From positions 1 to 64,000 of the forward strand of contig NZ_NIWT01000009.1 of NCBI RefSeq assembly GCF_002236115.1: 64,000 nucleotides of DNA. Direction: 5' to 3'. Position numbers and translations under genes: made by a program. The notes under the pieces were generated by a model. The model was not told the origin of the DNA, did not search any database, and saw nothing but the letters and a program-made list of their open reading frames with translations. This stretch comes from Pseudomonas jessenii. Lineage in GTDB: Bacteria > Pseudomonadota > Gammaproteobacteria > Pseudomonadales > Pseudomonadaceae. Numbering within the stretch: the stretch's first letter is position 1; every line of letters starts with the position of its first letter. Shown in pieces: positions 1-9,323 of the stretch.

Positions 1-118
1 CTCGATGGCCAGCGGCTACGCCGGCCTGGACAACGAACTGTTCTACCTGGACAAGACCATGATGGTGTTCGGCGACGCTAAAAAGGTCATCGAAGACATG
101 GTCAAAGCCGTCGAGTAA
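1..118 (+). CDS. pntB: NAD(P) transhydrogenase subunit beta, C-terminal end (partial)
   Basis: Only the last 38 codons are present, read in the frame starting at base 2 and ending at TAA 116-118. The peptide contains SGYAGLDNELFY followed by VFGDAKKVIEDM, which matches the extreme C-terminus of PntB (NADP-binding domain III; E. coli has GYAGVQNPLF then LFGDAKASVD). PntB with PntA couples hydride transfer between NADH and NADP to proton movement across the inner membrane. The rest of the gene lies outside the window, so membrane segments cannot be checked. Confidence 0.85.
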   Translation, partial: SMASGYAGLDNELFYLDKTMMVFGDAKKVIEDMVKAVE

Positions 119-149
119 CCCTCTGCGCAACACTGAAATGACGCGCCCT

Positions 150-188
150 CCCCTATCCTGCGAACGTTATGCTTTCGCAGGACAGGGG
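150..188. terminator. Hairpin between convergent pntB and regulator gene
   Basis: CCCCT-A-TCCTGCGAA pairs with TTCGCAGGA-C-AGGGG around a short loop, giving about 14 pairs with one A-C mismatch. It sits between two converging genes, so it probably acts as a two-way terminator, although no long T run follows on either strand. Confidence 0.5.
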
Positions 189-195
189 TGAAGAT

Positions 196-1299
196 TTATA
201 GACGAACGCTGGCAAAGGTTGACTCGTTACGTGCCTGGCTCAACGCTGACATCGAACCGGCCAGCGGCGACAGCACCAATGCTTGCGGCAACGGCATCAT
301 CGCCACCTGCTGCGTGGTATTGGAGCCGACGCGCTCGTCACGCGGCGGAATGCCGAAGTACTCGCGGTAGCACTTGGAGAAGTGCGGCGTGGACACAAAG
401 CCACAGATCGACGCCACTTCGATGATCGACATCGGCGTTTGCTTGAGCAACTGGCGCGCGCGGACCAGGCGCAGTTTCAGGTAGTAACGCGACGGCGAGC
501 AGTGCAGGTACTTCTGGAACAGCCGCTCCAGCTGGCGACGGGACACGTCGACATACACCGCCAGTTCGTCCAGGTCGATCGGTTCTTCGAGGTTGGCTTC
601 CATCAACGCGACGATTTCCTGCAGCTTCGGTTGATTGGTACCGAGCATGTGCTTGAGCGGCACGCGCTGGTGATCCTGTTCGTTGCGGATGCGCTCGTAG
701 ACAAACATTTCCGAGATCGCGGCGGACAGTTCACGCCCGTGATCGCGGCTGATCAGGTGCAGCATCATGTCCAGCGGCGCGGTGCCGCCAGAGCTGGTGA
801 AACGGTTACGGTCGAGGGTGAACAAGCGGGTACTCATTACTATCCGCGGGAAAGCCTCCTGCATCGCCGCCAGGCACTCCCAGTGCACACTGCAATCGAA
901 ACCATCGAGCAGTCCGGCGCAAGCCAGGGCCCAGCTGCCGGTGCAGACCGCACCGAGTCGGCAGGCCTTGCGGGCCTGGCCTTGCAGCCAGGATACGTGT
1001 TCACGGGTAACGGTGCGCTGAATGCCGATGCCACCGCAAACGATGATCATGTCCATCGGCGGGGCTTTGTGCATGGAAGCGTCAGGGGTGATTTGCAGGC
1101 CGTCACTGGCCCAGACCTGGCCGCCATCGACGGTGAGGGTGGTCCAGCGATACAGCTCGCGACCGGACAACTGGTTGGCCATGCGCAGCGGTTCTACAGC
1201 GGACGCCAGAGAAATCAGCGTGAAATTGTCCAGCAACAGAAAGCCGATGGATTGAGGCGCACGGTTCTGGGGTTGAGCCCCGGAGTTGAACGTCGTCAT
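196..1299 (-). CDS. gbdR: GlxA-type AraC-family regulator, GbdR-like
   Basis: This 367-residue protein has an N-terminal class I glutamine-amidotransferase-like domain (about residues 17-190, with the nucleophile-elbow-like segment GAVCTGSWALA) and a C-terminal AraC double helix-turn-helix (about 225-325, SRRQLERLF then FVSTPHFSKCY). Its overall sequence agrees with my memory of Pseudomonas GbdR, the activator of glycine betaine, dimethylglycine and choline catabolism, which is also about this length. The start is the ATG at 1299, preceded by GAGGAG 8 nt upstream. The betaine catabolic genes are not adjacent here, so assignment over related GlxA-type regulators (ArgR, CdhR, SouR) rests on sequence resemblance only. 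Confidence 0.75.
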   Translation of the reverse strand: MTTFNSGAQPQNRAPQSIGFLLLDNFTLISLASAVEPLRMANQLSGRELYRWTTLTVDGGQVWASDGLQITPDASMHKAPPMDMIIVCGGIGIQRTVTREHVSWLQGQARKACRLGAVCTGSWALACAGLLDGFDCSVHWECLAAMQEAFPRIVMSTRLFTLDRNRFTSSGGTAPLDMMLHLISRDHGRELSAAISEMFVYERIRNEQDHQRVPLKHMLGTNQPKLQEIVALMEANLEEPIDLDELAVYVDVSRRQLERLFQKYLHCSPSRYYLKLRLVRARQLLKQTPMSIIEVASICGFVSTPHFSKCYREYFGIPPRDERVGSNTTQQVAMMPLPQALVLSPLAGSMSALSQARNESTFASVRL

Positions 1300-1885
1300 C
1301 GCGATATCTCCTCACACAAAGCGGGTGATTGGCCTCAGGCAAAGGCTCTTTTTATACCCCCATCCAAAAGTGGGTGGGTTTGTTCCTATTCAACCTGCAA
1401 AGGTCATACCCAATTACCTATGTTTGAACGGATCCAAAAACGACATCACCCAATGTCTCTACGCTGAGGGTTTGCAGGGCGGGAGCCATAAGGAAAACGC
1501 TTGATTTTGAGCCCGTGCTTATCAACCTTGTGCACATTCGTAGCACATGCGCGAGAGATGCCTATAAACGACGACTTATTTGTCACCGACACTCACATGT
1601 CGGTTTTTGAAAACAATAATGACCAGTGCCCCGATTTTGGGCTGACACAAGCGTCATGCGCTATAAAAGTGATCTGCGACCGGTTGAATCCACAACCCAT
1701 AGCTGCCTTTCAAAAGTGGTTGAAGTTCGGCCATCAGGATGACCGTTCAGCCTTGCAGATAAGCCGGCAAGCCTTACCTGCCCGATTGCCGGGTAAGCAA
1801 GTGGATTAGCACATCATCGTCGATTTCGAAGACCACTGATTTTGCGTCGATTTCCGTTAGGAACTCACGACTACTCACTAACGTC
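1300..1885. other. Non-coding stretch upstream of the GbdR-like gene
   Basis: About 590 bases with no convincing gene. A 102-codon plus-strand frame (1501-1809) lacks a ribosome binding site and recognisable motifs. The DNA nearest 1299 must hold the promoter of the regulator. The segment around 1500-1650 is more AT-rich than the flanking genes. Confidence 0.5.
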
Positions 1886-1917
1886 AAAAGGCGACCTCTG
1901 ATGAGGCCGCCATTTTT
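1886..1917. terminator. Bidirectional intrinsic terminator downstream of arylsulfatase gene
   Basis: The stem GGCGACCTC / GAGGCCGCC (one mismatch) with loop TGAT is flanked by AAAA on its left and ATTTTT on its right. It therefore has a T run in both orientations. It begins just past the minus-strand stop codon at 1930. Confidence 0.75.
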
Positions 1918-1929
1918 CAGCTGATTTGA

Positions 1930-3588
1930 TCAGTTGCCGTTTGGCATCGACAAGTTGATGCCTTCTTTTTTCAGGGCATCACGCACGGTTTGGAATTTCT
2001 GGTACTGCGACAGCTCGATCGGCCCGTCATAACCCATGCTTTGCAATTTGCGTGGCGGGTAATCGACGTAGGTTTTCATTAGCTTCATGATCGCCGCCGA
2101 GATCGGCACCATAGTCCAGGTACGCTCAGTAAAGTTGTTCATGAAGAGGTCATAGCGCTCCTGCGGGTCTTGCCACAAATCAAAGACTTGCGGCACGGTG
2201 GCCACGTATTTTATTGCGCCTTTCCATCCTAGATTAGTGTCCACGGCCAGACCACCGGTTGCCGCGCCATCATCGCCGCGCAGGTTGAACACGGCCTTAT
2301 AGTTTCCGACACGGGCCGCACCCGGGGACAATTCGTTCTCAGTGAAATAGAACCACTCCTTGCGCGGTGAAGGGCCGTTGCCAGTGAGTACTGGCGTCAT
2401 ATCATAACTGTCGAAGAGGATTGGCTGACCCTCGCGATCTTTCTCGGGCAACTTCACGCCAGCCACAGAGGCGAACGTCGCCATCAAATCCAGGCCACCG
2501 AGAATCTCGTGGTTTTTCGTGTCCGGCTTGATCTTGTCTGGCCAGACGGCAATGGCTGGTACCCGATTACCCCCCTCACGCACTGTACCCTTGGTCCCGC
2601 GAAATGGGGTGTAGCCGGCATCCGGATAAACATCCTGCCAGGCCCCGTTGTCAGTGGTGTAAACCACCAGCGTGTTTTTATCCAGGCCGAGTGCCTTGAG
2701 CTTGTCCATGATGCGGCCGATGTGAGTATCGAGTTCGACGACAGAGTCGGCGTACTTGGACTTGGACATGGACTTATGAATGAACTCCGGTGCTGGCATG
2801 TTCGGCTGGTGCACTTTCATGAAGTTGACGTTGATGAAAAACGGCTTGTCCGATTTGGCCGCGGTGTCTAGAAACTCCAACGCAGCTTTTTCGACATAGT
2901 TGTCAAAGAACGGTATGCCGACCACGCCAGGTTTGCCGTCCACCACAGGTGTGTCCACGTACTGACCATTGACCTTGAACTCTTCGACCGGCTTTTCACC
3001 TGCCTTGCCGGACAACGCGCCTTTGGTGACCTTTTCAAACATCGCACGGGTTTCCGGATCCATGTCGGGGAACCATGTCGGGTCTGCGTAGGTGTAGGCA
3101 TTGAGGTGATACAGGCCGACGTATTTCATCACGTCATAACCTTGAGCATTGGGAAGGGCATAGTCGGCTTCACCCAAATGCCATTTGCCAGTGAAATAAG
3201 TGTCGTAGCCACCGGTTTTCAGCACCGATGCCAGCGTCCATTCGGCGGCGGGCAAGCCACCGCCCTGGCCCTGGAAGGCCACGGTGGTCATGCCGCTACG
3301 ATTGGGGATGCGCCCGGTTTGCATGGCCGCCCGACCAGGCGTGCAGCTTGGTTGCGCATAAAAAGAGTAAAAAGTAACACCTTCTGCCGCCAGCTCATCA
3401 ATACTGGGCGTAGGCATGCCGCGACCAACCCCACCGCCGTAGGGACCCAAGTCGCCATAGCCGGTGTCGTCGGAGACGATAAACAGGATATTGGTTTTTT
3501 CCGTTTGAGCGGCGTGAGCAAGCCCGTTCAATGACAATAGTGCAGCAAACACGACAGACAGCTTGAAACGATCCGATAGCTTGTCCAT
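1930..3588 (-). CDS. Secreted arylsulfatase (Cys-type, formylglycine-dependent)
   Basis: This is a type I sulfatase hydrolysing sulfate esters, probably in the periplasm. The start chosen is the ATG at 3588 (552 aa), which has AGGA upstream and directly opens a signal peptide (charged MDKLSDRFKL, hydrophobic core, AHAA cleavage region). The frame extends 27 codons further upstream without a better ribosome site. The active-site motif is SCTPGRAAMQTGR near residues 81-93; Cys82 would be oxidised to formylglycine. Metal-binding elements are visible: SDDTGYGDLG near the N-terminus and TTDNGAW later. GKWHLG is the usual sulfatase motif. It lies divergent to a porin-like gene, suggesting joint scavenging of a sulfated compound. 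Confidence 0.9.
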   Translation of the reverse strand: MDKLSDRFKLSVVFAALLSLNGLAHAAQTEKTNILFIVSDDTGYGDLGPYGGGVGRGMPTPSIDELAAEGVTFYSFYAQPSCTPGRAAMQTGRIPNRSGMTTVAFQGQGGGLPAAEWTLASVLKTGGYDTYFTGKWHLGEADYALPNAQGYDVMKYVGLYHLNAYTYADPTWFPDMDPETRAMFEKVTKGALSGKAGEKPVEEFKVNGQYVDTPVVDGKPGVVGIPFFDNYVEKAALEFLDTAAKSDKPFFINVNFMKVHQPNMPAPEFIHKSMSKSKYADSVVELDTHIGRIMDKLKALGLDKNTLVVYTTDNGAWQDVYPDAGYTPFRGTKGTVREGGNRVPAIAVWPDKIKPDTKNHEILGGLDLMATFASVAGVKLPEKDREGQPILFDSYDMTPVLTGNGPSPRKEWFYFTENELSPGAARVGNYKAVFNLRGDDGAATGGLAVDTNLGWKGAIKYVATVPQVFDLWQDPQERYDLFMNNFTERTWTMVPISAAIMKLMKTYVDYPPRKLQSMGYDGPIELSQYQKFQTVRDALKKEGINLSMPNGN

Positions 3589-4082
3589 ACCAGCAATCCT
3601 CGTTGTTTCATTGTGTTGGCAACCTGGTGATGAGTGCACAACTACATTGACACTTGGTGCGTTGACCACCGAGTAATTAGCCTAGGTATTGAGTACAGAA
3701 TCATTTCCCCCTTGCTACATGACCATGCACAAGTTAAGGCGCAGGATAGAGTTTAGTGCGGTTTTTCAGATGTACGTGGTGAGTGCTCTGGCTGTATCAA
3801 TAGAAGTTTTCTGAAGAAACCTTCTTCTGTTTCGGTCTAATAAAGTTTAGGGATACTCCTTTCAATGGAGAATGTTTCGCCCCGTTGTAGAGGGGGACGA
3901 CTGATCGATGGCTCAAGGGAACATTAGTTGATACGAGTTAATCCGACTGGCCGGAGACAGTATTTTTCCCCGTCGAACATAGTTCAGATACCTGATCTAA
4001 GCTCATTGGCGGCAGGGTCATCCTCAGCCTTGTAACCGCGACACAACAACCCAAGCTCTCAATTTCGAGAAAGGAGTTGGTA
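3589..4082. other. Divergent intergenic region of sulfatase and outer-membrane protein genes
   Basis: This roughly 490-base gap holds the promoters of both divergent genes. It is more AT-rich than its surroundings and has no open frame of note. I found no clear sigma-54 element (TGGCAC-N5-TTGC) and no convincing long inverted repeat. Any sulfur-starvation control is speculation. Confidence 0.5.
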
Positions 4083-4898
4083 GTGAACAATGGCGTTCGA
4101 CTTGTTCCTTTCATTACCTTTGCGGTGGCATGGCCCGAAATTAGCCTCGCTGCCGATAGTCAGGCCGAGCTGGCCAAGCAAACGCTGAATCCCGTCGCCG
4201 CACTCTACAGCGTACCTATTCAGTACAACTGGAACCAAAAACTCGGCCCGAGCGGTGAGGGCTACCAAAGTGTCACCAACATCCAGCCAGTGCTGCCATT
4301 CAGTATTAATGACGAGTGGAACCTGATCTCCCGAACCATCCTGCCGATCATTGATCAGCATGGTCTGGTACCTGGCGGGCAGGCGGACAAATCCGGTATG
4401 GGAGATGTGACCCAGAGCTTCTTTTTTTCACCCAAGCAGCCGACTTCCAGTGGCTGGATTTGGGGGGCAGGACCGGCCATTCTGGTTCCGACCGGCAGCG
4501 ATGAGCTTTTGAGCAGTGAGCAATGGGGGTTGGGGCCCACAGTGGTGGCCCTCAAACAGAGCAATGGTTGGACCCGCGGCATTCTGGCCAATCACATCTG
4601 GTCGCTGGAAAACAGCCCGCCCGATGACAAGGACAAGGTCAACGCGACTTTCCTGCAACCTTTCTTCAGCTACACCACTCACACCTACACCACCTTCGGC
4701 ATCAACACCGAATCCACCTATGACTGGCAGACCCGCGAATGGTCAGTGCCAATCAACCTGTTCGTCACCCAGTTGTTCAAAGTGGGGCATCAACCCATGA
4801 CCCTGCAAGCAGGACCACGCTATTGGGCAGACAGTCCGAAAGATGGTGCCGAGGGTTGGGGATTCCGGGTGGCGTTTACACTGTTGTTTCCCAAGTGA
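4083..4898 (+). CDS. Outer-membrane transporter-like protein (phenol meta-pathway protein family)
   Basis: The start is the GTG at 4083, with AAGGAG at 4071-4076; the frame opens two codons earlier at a TTG inside that spacing. The product is about 271 aa with a short signal peptide ending near SLAAD. The rest alternates aromatic-rich beta strands and ends in FTLLFPK, typical of a beta barrel. The pattern (VLPFSINDEWNLISRTILPI, then GMGDVTQSFFFSP, GWIWGAGPAILVPTG) matches the family annotated as transporter/neuromedin U or PF13557. The family is thought to pass hydrophobic substrates. Being divergent to the sulfatase, it may import its substrate or product. Confidence 0.75.
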   Translation: MNNGVRLVPFITFAVAWPEISLAADSQAELAKQTLNPVAALYSVPIQYNWNQKLGPSGEGYQSVTNIQPVLPFSINDEWNLISRTILPIIDQHGLVPGGQADKSGMGDVTQSFFFSPKQPTSSGWIWGAGPAILVPTGSDELLSSEQWGLGPTVVALKQSNGWTRGILANHIWSLENSPPDDKDKVNATFLQPFFSYTTHTYTTFGINTESTYDWQTREWSVPINLFVTQLFKVGHQPMTLQAGPRYWADSPKDGAEGWGFRVAFTLLFPK

Positions 4899-4991
4899 GT
4901 GCCAAAGCTCAATGGAGCATGTTAAGCGTCTGCTTTTGGCCGGTTTCTGCCTGTCGCCACCCGCAGCAACAGGTATCTGTCCAGGCACCTT

Positions 4992-5578
4992 TTAAACACC
5001 GCCATATTGATACACCGTCGCACTCCAATACTGGCTGCCGTTACGTTTTTGGCGAACCCATCCATCTGCCACCAGTTGTTTGGCGATCATTCGATTCATA
5101 AAGCCATGACCGAGCAGCAGAACCGGTCCTTCGCTGGCAAGGGAATGAAGTCGTCGAGCTGCCGTGCTGGCGCGCATCCTCGCAGTGCAGGCGGATTCGA
5201 CTCTGCGTGAGTAGCCGCATAACCATAAGACTCGAAGGATAAATGCCCATGTAAACGGCGATAGCCGTGGCAGTTTCCAGTGACCGTAAGGCAGTTGCGC
5301 TTCACAGAAAAGCGCGTCGACAAGGGCGGGCTTCAGGCCAAGAGCCTGGACGGAGGTCAGCGCACGAGGCGCGCTGCTTGAGACAATCACCGTGGCGGTT
5401 GCGGCGAGCTGCATGCTGGCATCCGGGACGGGTTGGTTGGTAATTTCGGATTGGTTGTATTGCTCGATCTGGAAGAAGTGCGGTTCCGGGAACTTAAGGT
5501 TTGACTCTCGAACCAATCGGGATCGCGGTACCACGCCACCGTGTCGGTGATTGTCAGCTCTAGCGCCCGGAATCTCAG
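4992..5578 (-). pseudogene. Histidine phosphatase family gene broken by a frameshift in the RHG motif
   Basis: The intact part (frame from 5534 to 4992) encodes a histidine-phosphatase C-terminal half, with VIVSSSAPRALTS, PYGHWKLPRLSP and the second catalytic His in VLLLGHGFMNR. Just upstream the same frame reads RHGGVVPRSRL, the catalytic RHG motif. The residues expected before it (LELTI) lie in another frame. Restoring one C in the ACCGAC context near 5544-5548 joins them as LELTIT-RHGG. The usual start is also unclear; the best upstream candidate is CTG at 5578 behind AGGAG. The gene is thus probably inactive unless this is a sequencing error or a GTG internal start is used without the RHG. 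Confidence 0.65.
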
Positions 5579-5870
5579 GCCAAGCTCCTGTTCACTTTTG
5601 CTGTGGTTGAAGCAGGTGCGGTCCTTCTCCGCGACTATCGCCATAAATGGGGCATTACACCCACCCAAACAGGCGTTTACCACCAAACTTGAGGAATATT
5701 CCCCACTCCCGCTTCTCTGGCTTAAAACACTTTAGAAACAGATTGTTAATTAGATTGAATTTTTTCTTCGCCCTACAGTAATGGCTCATTAGTTGCACCC
5801 CCCCCCTGGTACCCGTAACAGCTGTCGCCCCGGATTTGGAGACGACGGGGCATCACGCGTGGGGTGAAAA
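5579..5870. other. Upstream region of multicopper oxidase gene with a C9 tract
   Basis: The region is AT-rich near 5700-5770 and carries a run of nine C at 5798-5806, about 65 bases before the oxidase ATG. It probably contains the oxidase promoter; no operator was recognised. Confidence 0.45.
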
Positions 5871-8800
5871 ATGAAACGCACTACTCCATCTTGCGACTCC
5901 TTCGGCTTGCTGCGCAAATCAAGCCTGCATTGTGCGATGTTCCTTACCTTGGCCACGGCAGAAGCCGCGCCGCTGGATGATTTCGGCCCGCCACCACCGA
6001 CGGACCCCTCGGCGTTTACCAATCCGCCGGCCGACCCCAAGGCTGCGCTGGATGCCATAGAGGCCATGCCACCCGCCAACACGGGCGCCTACGCCCTGCC
6101 CAACGGCGTGTTCGGCACTCGCACCACACCAACGGTCGACAACGTGCTGCCGCCAAACTTGCAAACTTCCTTCAAAATCCCCACCAACGGCAAGCCCAGC
6201 CCGTTGTTCGGGGCCCAGCCGTACACTCAGCAACTGCTGCTGTTCGAAGAATTCGGCACGGAAAAACTCGACCCGACACTGCCGGCACCGCCCCTGACCT
6301 TCCCGGTTCCGATCGTCGGCCCGGCGCCCACGCAGGACCCGAACAACATCGCCCGCAGCGGCCCTTCGGCCGCGGCGCTGGAAGCCTTCATGCGCCAGCC
6401 GGGGCTGTACCCGTTTCCGTCGCAGTTTTCCAACGTGCTGGACCGCAACCCGTGGAAAGCGCAGATCGAAGCCTTCCTCAACCGCCATCCGGTGGGCTCG
6501 CCGGCCGAAGGTCGTCCGCCAGGAAAAGGCTGGTCGCACCAGCGCTGGAACGAGTTCTACCCACAGGTCGCCTTCAAGACCGCTCAAGCCGGCGCCAAGC
6601 TCAACGGCGGCATGCGCGACCGCCGACAGTTGCACAACTACGCCGTCGGTGAGTTCGGGCCGGGCGGGCTCTACAACCAGACCTCGGACAACCCGATCAT
6701 CGCGGGCACCACCAAAGGCATCGACACCCGCTTTCACCCCAACATGCCGATTCAGAACCACAAGGCGCTCTGGACCTTCGACGGCACCTTTCCGCCAAAA
6801 CTGCTGATGGTGCGGTACGGCCAACCCGTGCTGATGCGCCACTACAACGCCCTGCCGATCGATCCGTCGGCCAACATGGGGTTCGGCCTGCACACCCTCA
6901 GCACCCACGAACACAATGGCCACTCCCCGGCCGAAAGCGATGGCTTTGCCAATGCGTTTTTCTTTCCGGGGCAGTACTACGACTATCGCTGGCCGATCCA
7001 GCTGGCCGGTTACGACAGCATCAACACCAGCGCTCAGGATCCGCGCGCGGCGTTCCCCTGCGCGCCGGGTGAAACCCTGTTCGTCAACGATGCCACGCCG
7101 GGCCTCAAGACGTGCAACAACGGCAGCATCAAGATCCGTGGCGACTGGCGCGAAACCATGAGCACCCACTGGTTCCATGACCACATGCTCGATTTCACCG
7201 CGCAGAACGTCTACAAGGGCAACGCGACGATGATGAACTACTACAGCGCCCTGGATCGCGGTAACGAAGCGTTTGTAGACGGCGTCAACCTGCGCCTGCC
7301 CAGTGGTTCGGCATTGCCCTGGGGCAACCGCGACTACGATGTGAACCTGACCGTGGCCGACAAGGCCTGGGATACCAATGGCCAGCTGTGGTTCAACCCG
7401 TTCAACACCGATGGTTTTCTCGGCGACCAGATTCTGGTCAACTGGCAGTACCAGCCGCGCCTGAACGTGCGGGCGCGCAGCTATCGATTCCGTATCCTCA
7501 ATGGCTCGGTGTCACGTTTCTTCAGGATCGCACTGGTGCGTGAAATCATCGGCACCGGTGGCGAGTTCCCCGGCCCGACAGGCTCCGGCCTGTCCTACAC
7601 CCGCGTGCCGTTCCACTTGATCGCCAACGACGGCAACATAATGGAACACGCCGTGCCATTCGACGGCAGCATGGACCTGGACGCCGACGGCGATGTGCAG
7701 GACCACAACGCCATCCTGCCCAGCATGGGCATCGCCGAGCGTTTCGACATCATCATCAATTTCTCGAAACACGGGATCAGGACCGGCGACAAGCTGTACT
7801 TCGTCAACCTGATGGAGCACCACGACGGCAAGGGGCCGGAGGCTTTACCGCTGAGCCTGGCCGATGTCCTGTCCGGCAGGTACAAGGCGGTGCTCAAGCT
7901 GGGCAGCAAAGGGCTGGAGTGGGACGCCGGCGATCCGGTGGTCGGCAAGTTCATGCAGATGGTGGTCCAGCCTTATGCCGGCCAGGACGTGAGCATGAAC
8001 CCCGCCGACTTCGAACCCGCCAAGCCGGGCAAGCCGGTGGGTAAAAGCATGATCGCGCTGACCCTCAACCGTGACGACCCGGCGGTGCAGGCCAAGCTCA
8101 ACGCCGCGCGGCATCGCGAGTTCACCTTCGGCCGCTCCGACGGTACCGACGAAGAACCCTGGACCATCAAGACCGACGGCGGTTTCGGCTTCCAGATGGA
8201 CCCTCGAATCATCAGCGCCGCTCCGCAACTGGCCACCGGCCCGACCCCTGCCGGCTTCTCCGGCGACGGCACCCTGGAAGTGTGGAAAATCAGGAACGGC
8301 GGCAACGGCTGGAGCCACCCGGTACACGTGCACTTCGAAGAAGGTATCGTCCTCAACCGTGACGGCAAGGCGCCGCCGGAATGGGAAAAATGGGCACGCA
8401 AAGACGTCTATCTCATCGGCGAAGGCATCGACAGCTCGCAGGACGTGGACATTGCGATCCGCTTCCGCGAGTTCGCCGGGACCTACCTGGAGCATTGCCA
8501 CAACACTCAGCACGAGGACACCTCCATGCTGCTGCGTTGGGATGTCGAGCACCCCGGCCAGTTCCAGTTGATGCCAACCCCCCTGCCCGGCTGGGACGGC
8601 GTCACCTACGTCAATTCCGCGGCGCTGCCGACTTTCCGCACTGGCGATAGACGTGAAGAGGACGGCGATAACCAAAAACCGATTGCCAACCCCGACAGCG
8701 CCATCAGTAACACCGGCCAACCGGTGATCATCAACGTACTGGCCAACGACACCGACCCTGACGGTAACGTGCCACTCAAAGTGGTGGGGTTGGAGCAACC

Positions 8801-9257
8801 GGACTCCGGCAAGGGCGTGGTCAGCACCGATGGCCTGCGTGTGACCTATACACCACCGGCCACGGTCCCCGCGCCATTCACCGCGACCTTTTCCTATAGC
8901 GCCAGCGATGCCAGGAACGCGGAGTCGGAACCGGCGATGGTGTCCGTGGCGGTCTCGGCAGCGATCAACGAGAACCTGATCGTCACCAGCGCGACCGTCA
9001 CCGCCCGCAGCAACAGCCGCTGGTATTGGGTCCTGTCCGGCACCACCTCCCGTGGCACGGGCAATACCATCACGGCGACGGCCACGACCACGACCGGTAC
9101 GGTGAACCTTGGCGCCGCCGTCCTGACGCAGACACCGACAGGCGCGCGCTGGAACATAGCGGTGACAACCGCCGGCAGTGGCCCGTCGCCTAGCCCGACG
9201 GCGACCATCAAATCGGCCTTCGGCAAAACCGTGACGGTGCCGATAAAGGCGAACTGA
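5871..9257 (+). CDS. Large exported multicopper oxidase with C-terminal Ig-like domain
   Basis: This 1128-residue protein has a signal-like N-terminus (cleavage near TAEAAP). All four copper motifs are readable: HEH at 346-348, HWFHDH at 433-438, HPVHVH at 816-821, and HCHNTQH at 875-881 with Met886 as the likely type 1 axial ligand. The roughly 300 residues before the first motif are Pro-rich and unusually long. After the oxidase core, about residues 935-1035 form an Ig/cadherin-like domain (NPDSAISNTGQPVIINVLAN), followed by a Thr/Ser-rich tail. Size and architecture resemble the large oxidases linked to Mn(II) oxidation (McoA, MofA type) rather than small CopA or CueO proteins; that substrate is inference. 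A terminator follows. Confidence 0.85.
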   Translation: MKRTTPSCDSFGLLRKSSLHCAMFLTLATAEAAPLDDFGPPPPTDPSAFTNPPADPKAALDAIEAMPPANTGAYALPNGVFGTRTTPTVDNVLPPNLQTSFKIPTNGKPSPLFGAQPYTQQLLLFEEFGTEKLDPTLPAPPLTFPVPIVGPAPTQDPNNIARSGPSAAALEAFMRQPGLYPFPSQFSNVLDRNPWKAQIEAFLNRHPVGSPAEGRPPGKGWSHQRWNEFYPQVAFKTAQAGAKLNGGMRDRRQLHNYAVGEFGPGGLYNQTSDNPIIAGTTKGIDTRFHPNMPIQNHKALWTFDGTFPPKLLMVRYGQPVLMRHYNALPIDPSANMGFGLHTLSTHEHNGHSPAESDGFANAFFFPGQYYDYRWPIQLAGYDSINTSAQDPRAAFPCAPGETLFVNDATPGLKTCNNGSIKIRGDWRETMSTHWFHDHMLDFTAQNVYKGNATMMNYYSALDRGNEAFVDGVNLRLPSGSALPWGNRDYDVNLTVADKAWDTNGQLWFNPFNTDGFLGDQILVNWQYQPRLNVRARSYRFRILNGSVSRFFRIALVREIIGTGGEFPGPTGSGLSYTRVPFHLIANDGNIMEHAVPFDGSMDLDADGDVQDHNAILPSMGIAERFDIIINFSKHGIRTGDKLYFVNLMEHHDGKGPEALPLSLADVLSGRYKAVLKLGSKGLEWDAGDPVVGKFMQMVVQPYAGQDVSMNPADFEPAKPGKPVGKSMIALTLNRDDPAVQAKLNAARHREFTFGRSDGTDEEPWTIKTDGGFGFQMDPRIISAAPQLATGPTPAGFSGDGTLEVWKIRNGGNGWSHPVHVHFEEGIVLNRDGKAPPEWEKWARKDVYLIGEGIDSSQDVDIAIRFREFAGTYLEHCHNTQHEDTSMLLRWDVEHPGQFQLMPTPLPGWDGVTYVNSAALPTFRTGDRREEDGDNQKPIANPDSAISNTGQPVIINVLANDTDPDGNVPLKVVGLEQPDSGKGVVSTDGLRVTYTPPATVPAPFTATFSYSASDARNAESEPAMVSVAVSAAINENLIVTSATVTARSNSRWYWVLSGTTSRGTGNTITATATTTTGTVNLGAAVLTQTPTGARWNIAVTTAGSGPSPSPTATIKSAFGKTVTVPIKAN

Positions 9258-9278
9258 GTACAACCTGGCTTTAGCAAT

Positions 9279-9299
9279 GAGGGCCTCCTTGAGGCCCTC
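9279..9299. terminator. Palindromic terminator between convergent oxidase and chemoreceptor genes
   Basis: GAGGGCCTC-CTT-GAGGCCCTC is a perfect 9-bp stem between two converging genes. T runs on both sides are short, so it is probably a moderate two-way terminator. Confidence 0.6.
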
Positions 9300-9323
9300 T
9301 TGCTACAAGCAAAACGAATCTGC

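Noticed and set aside
1501..1809. 102-codon plus-strand open frame upstream of the sulfatase terminator
   Set aside because: No ribosome binding site, no recognisable motif, and composition differing from neighbouring genes; likely chance.
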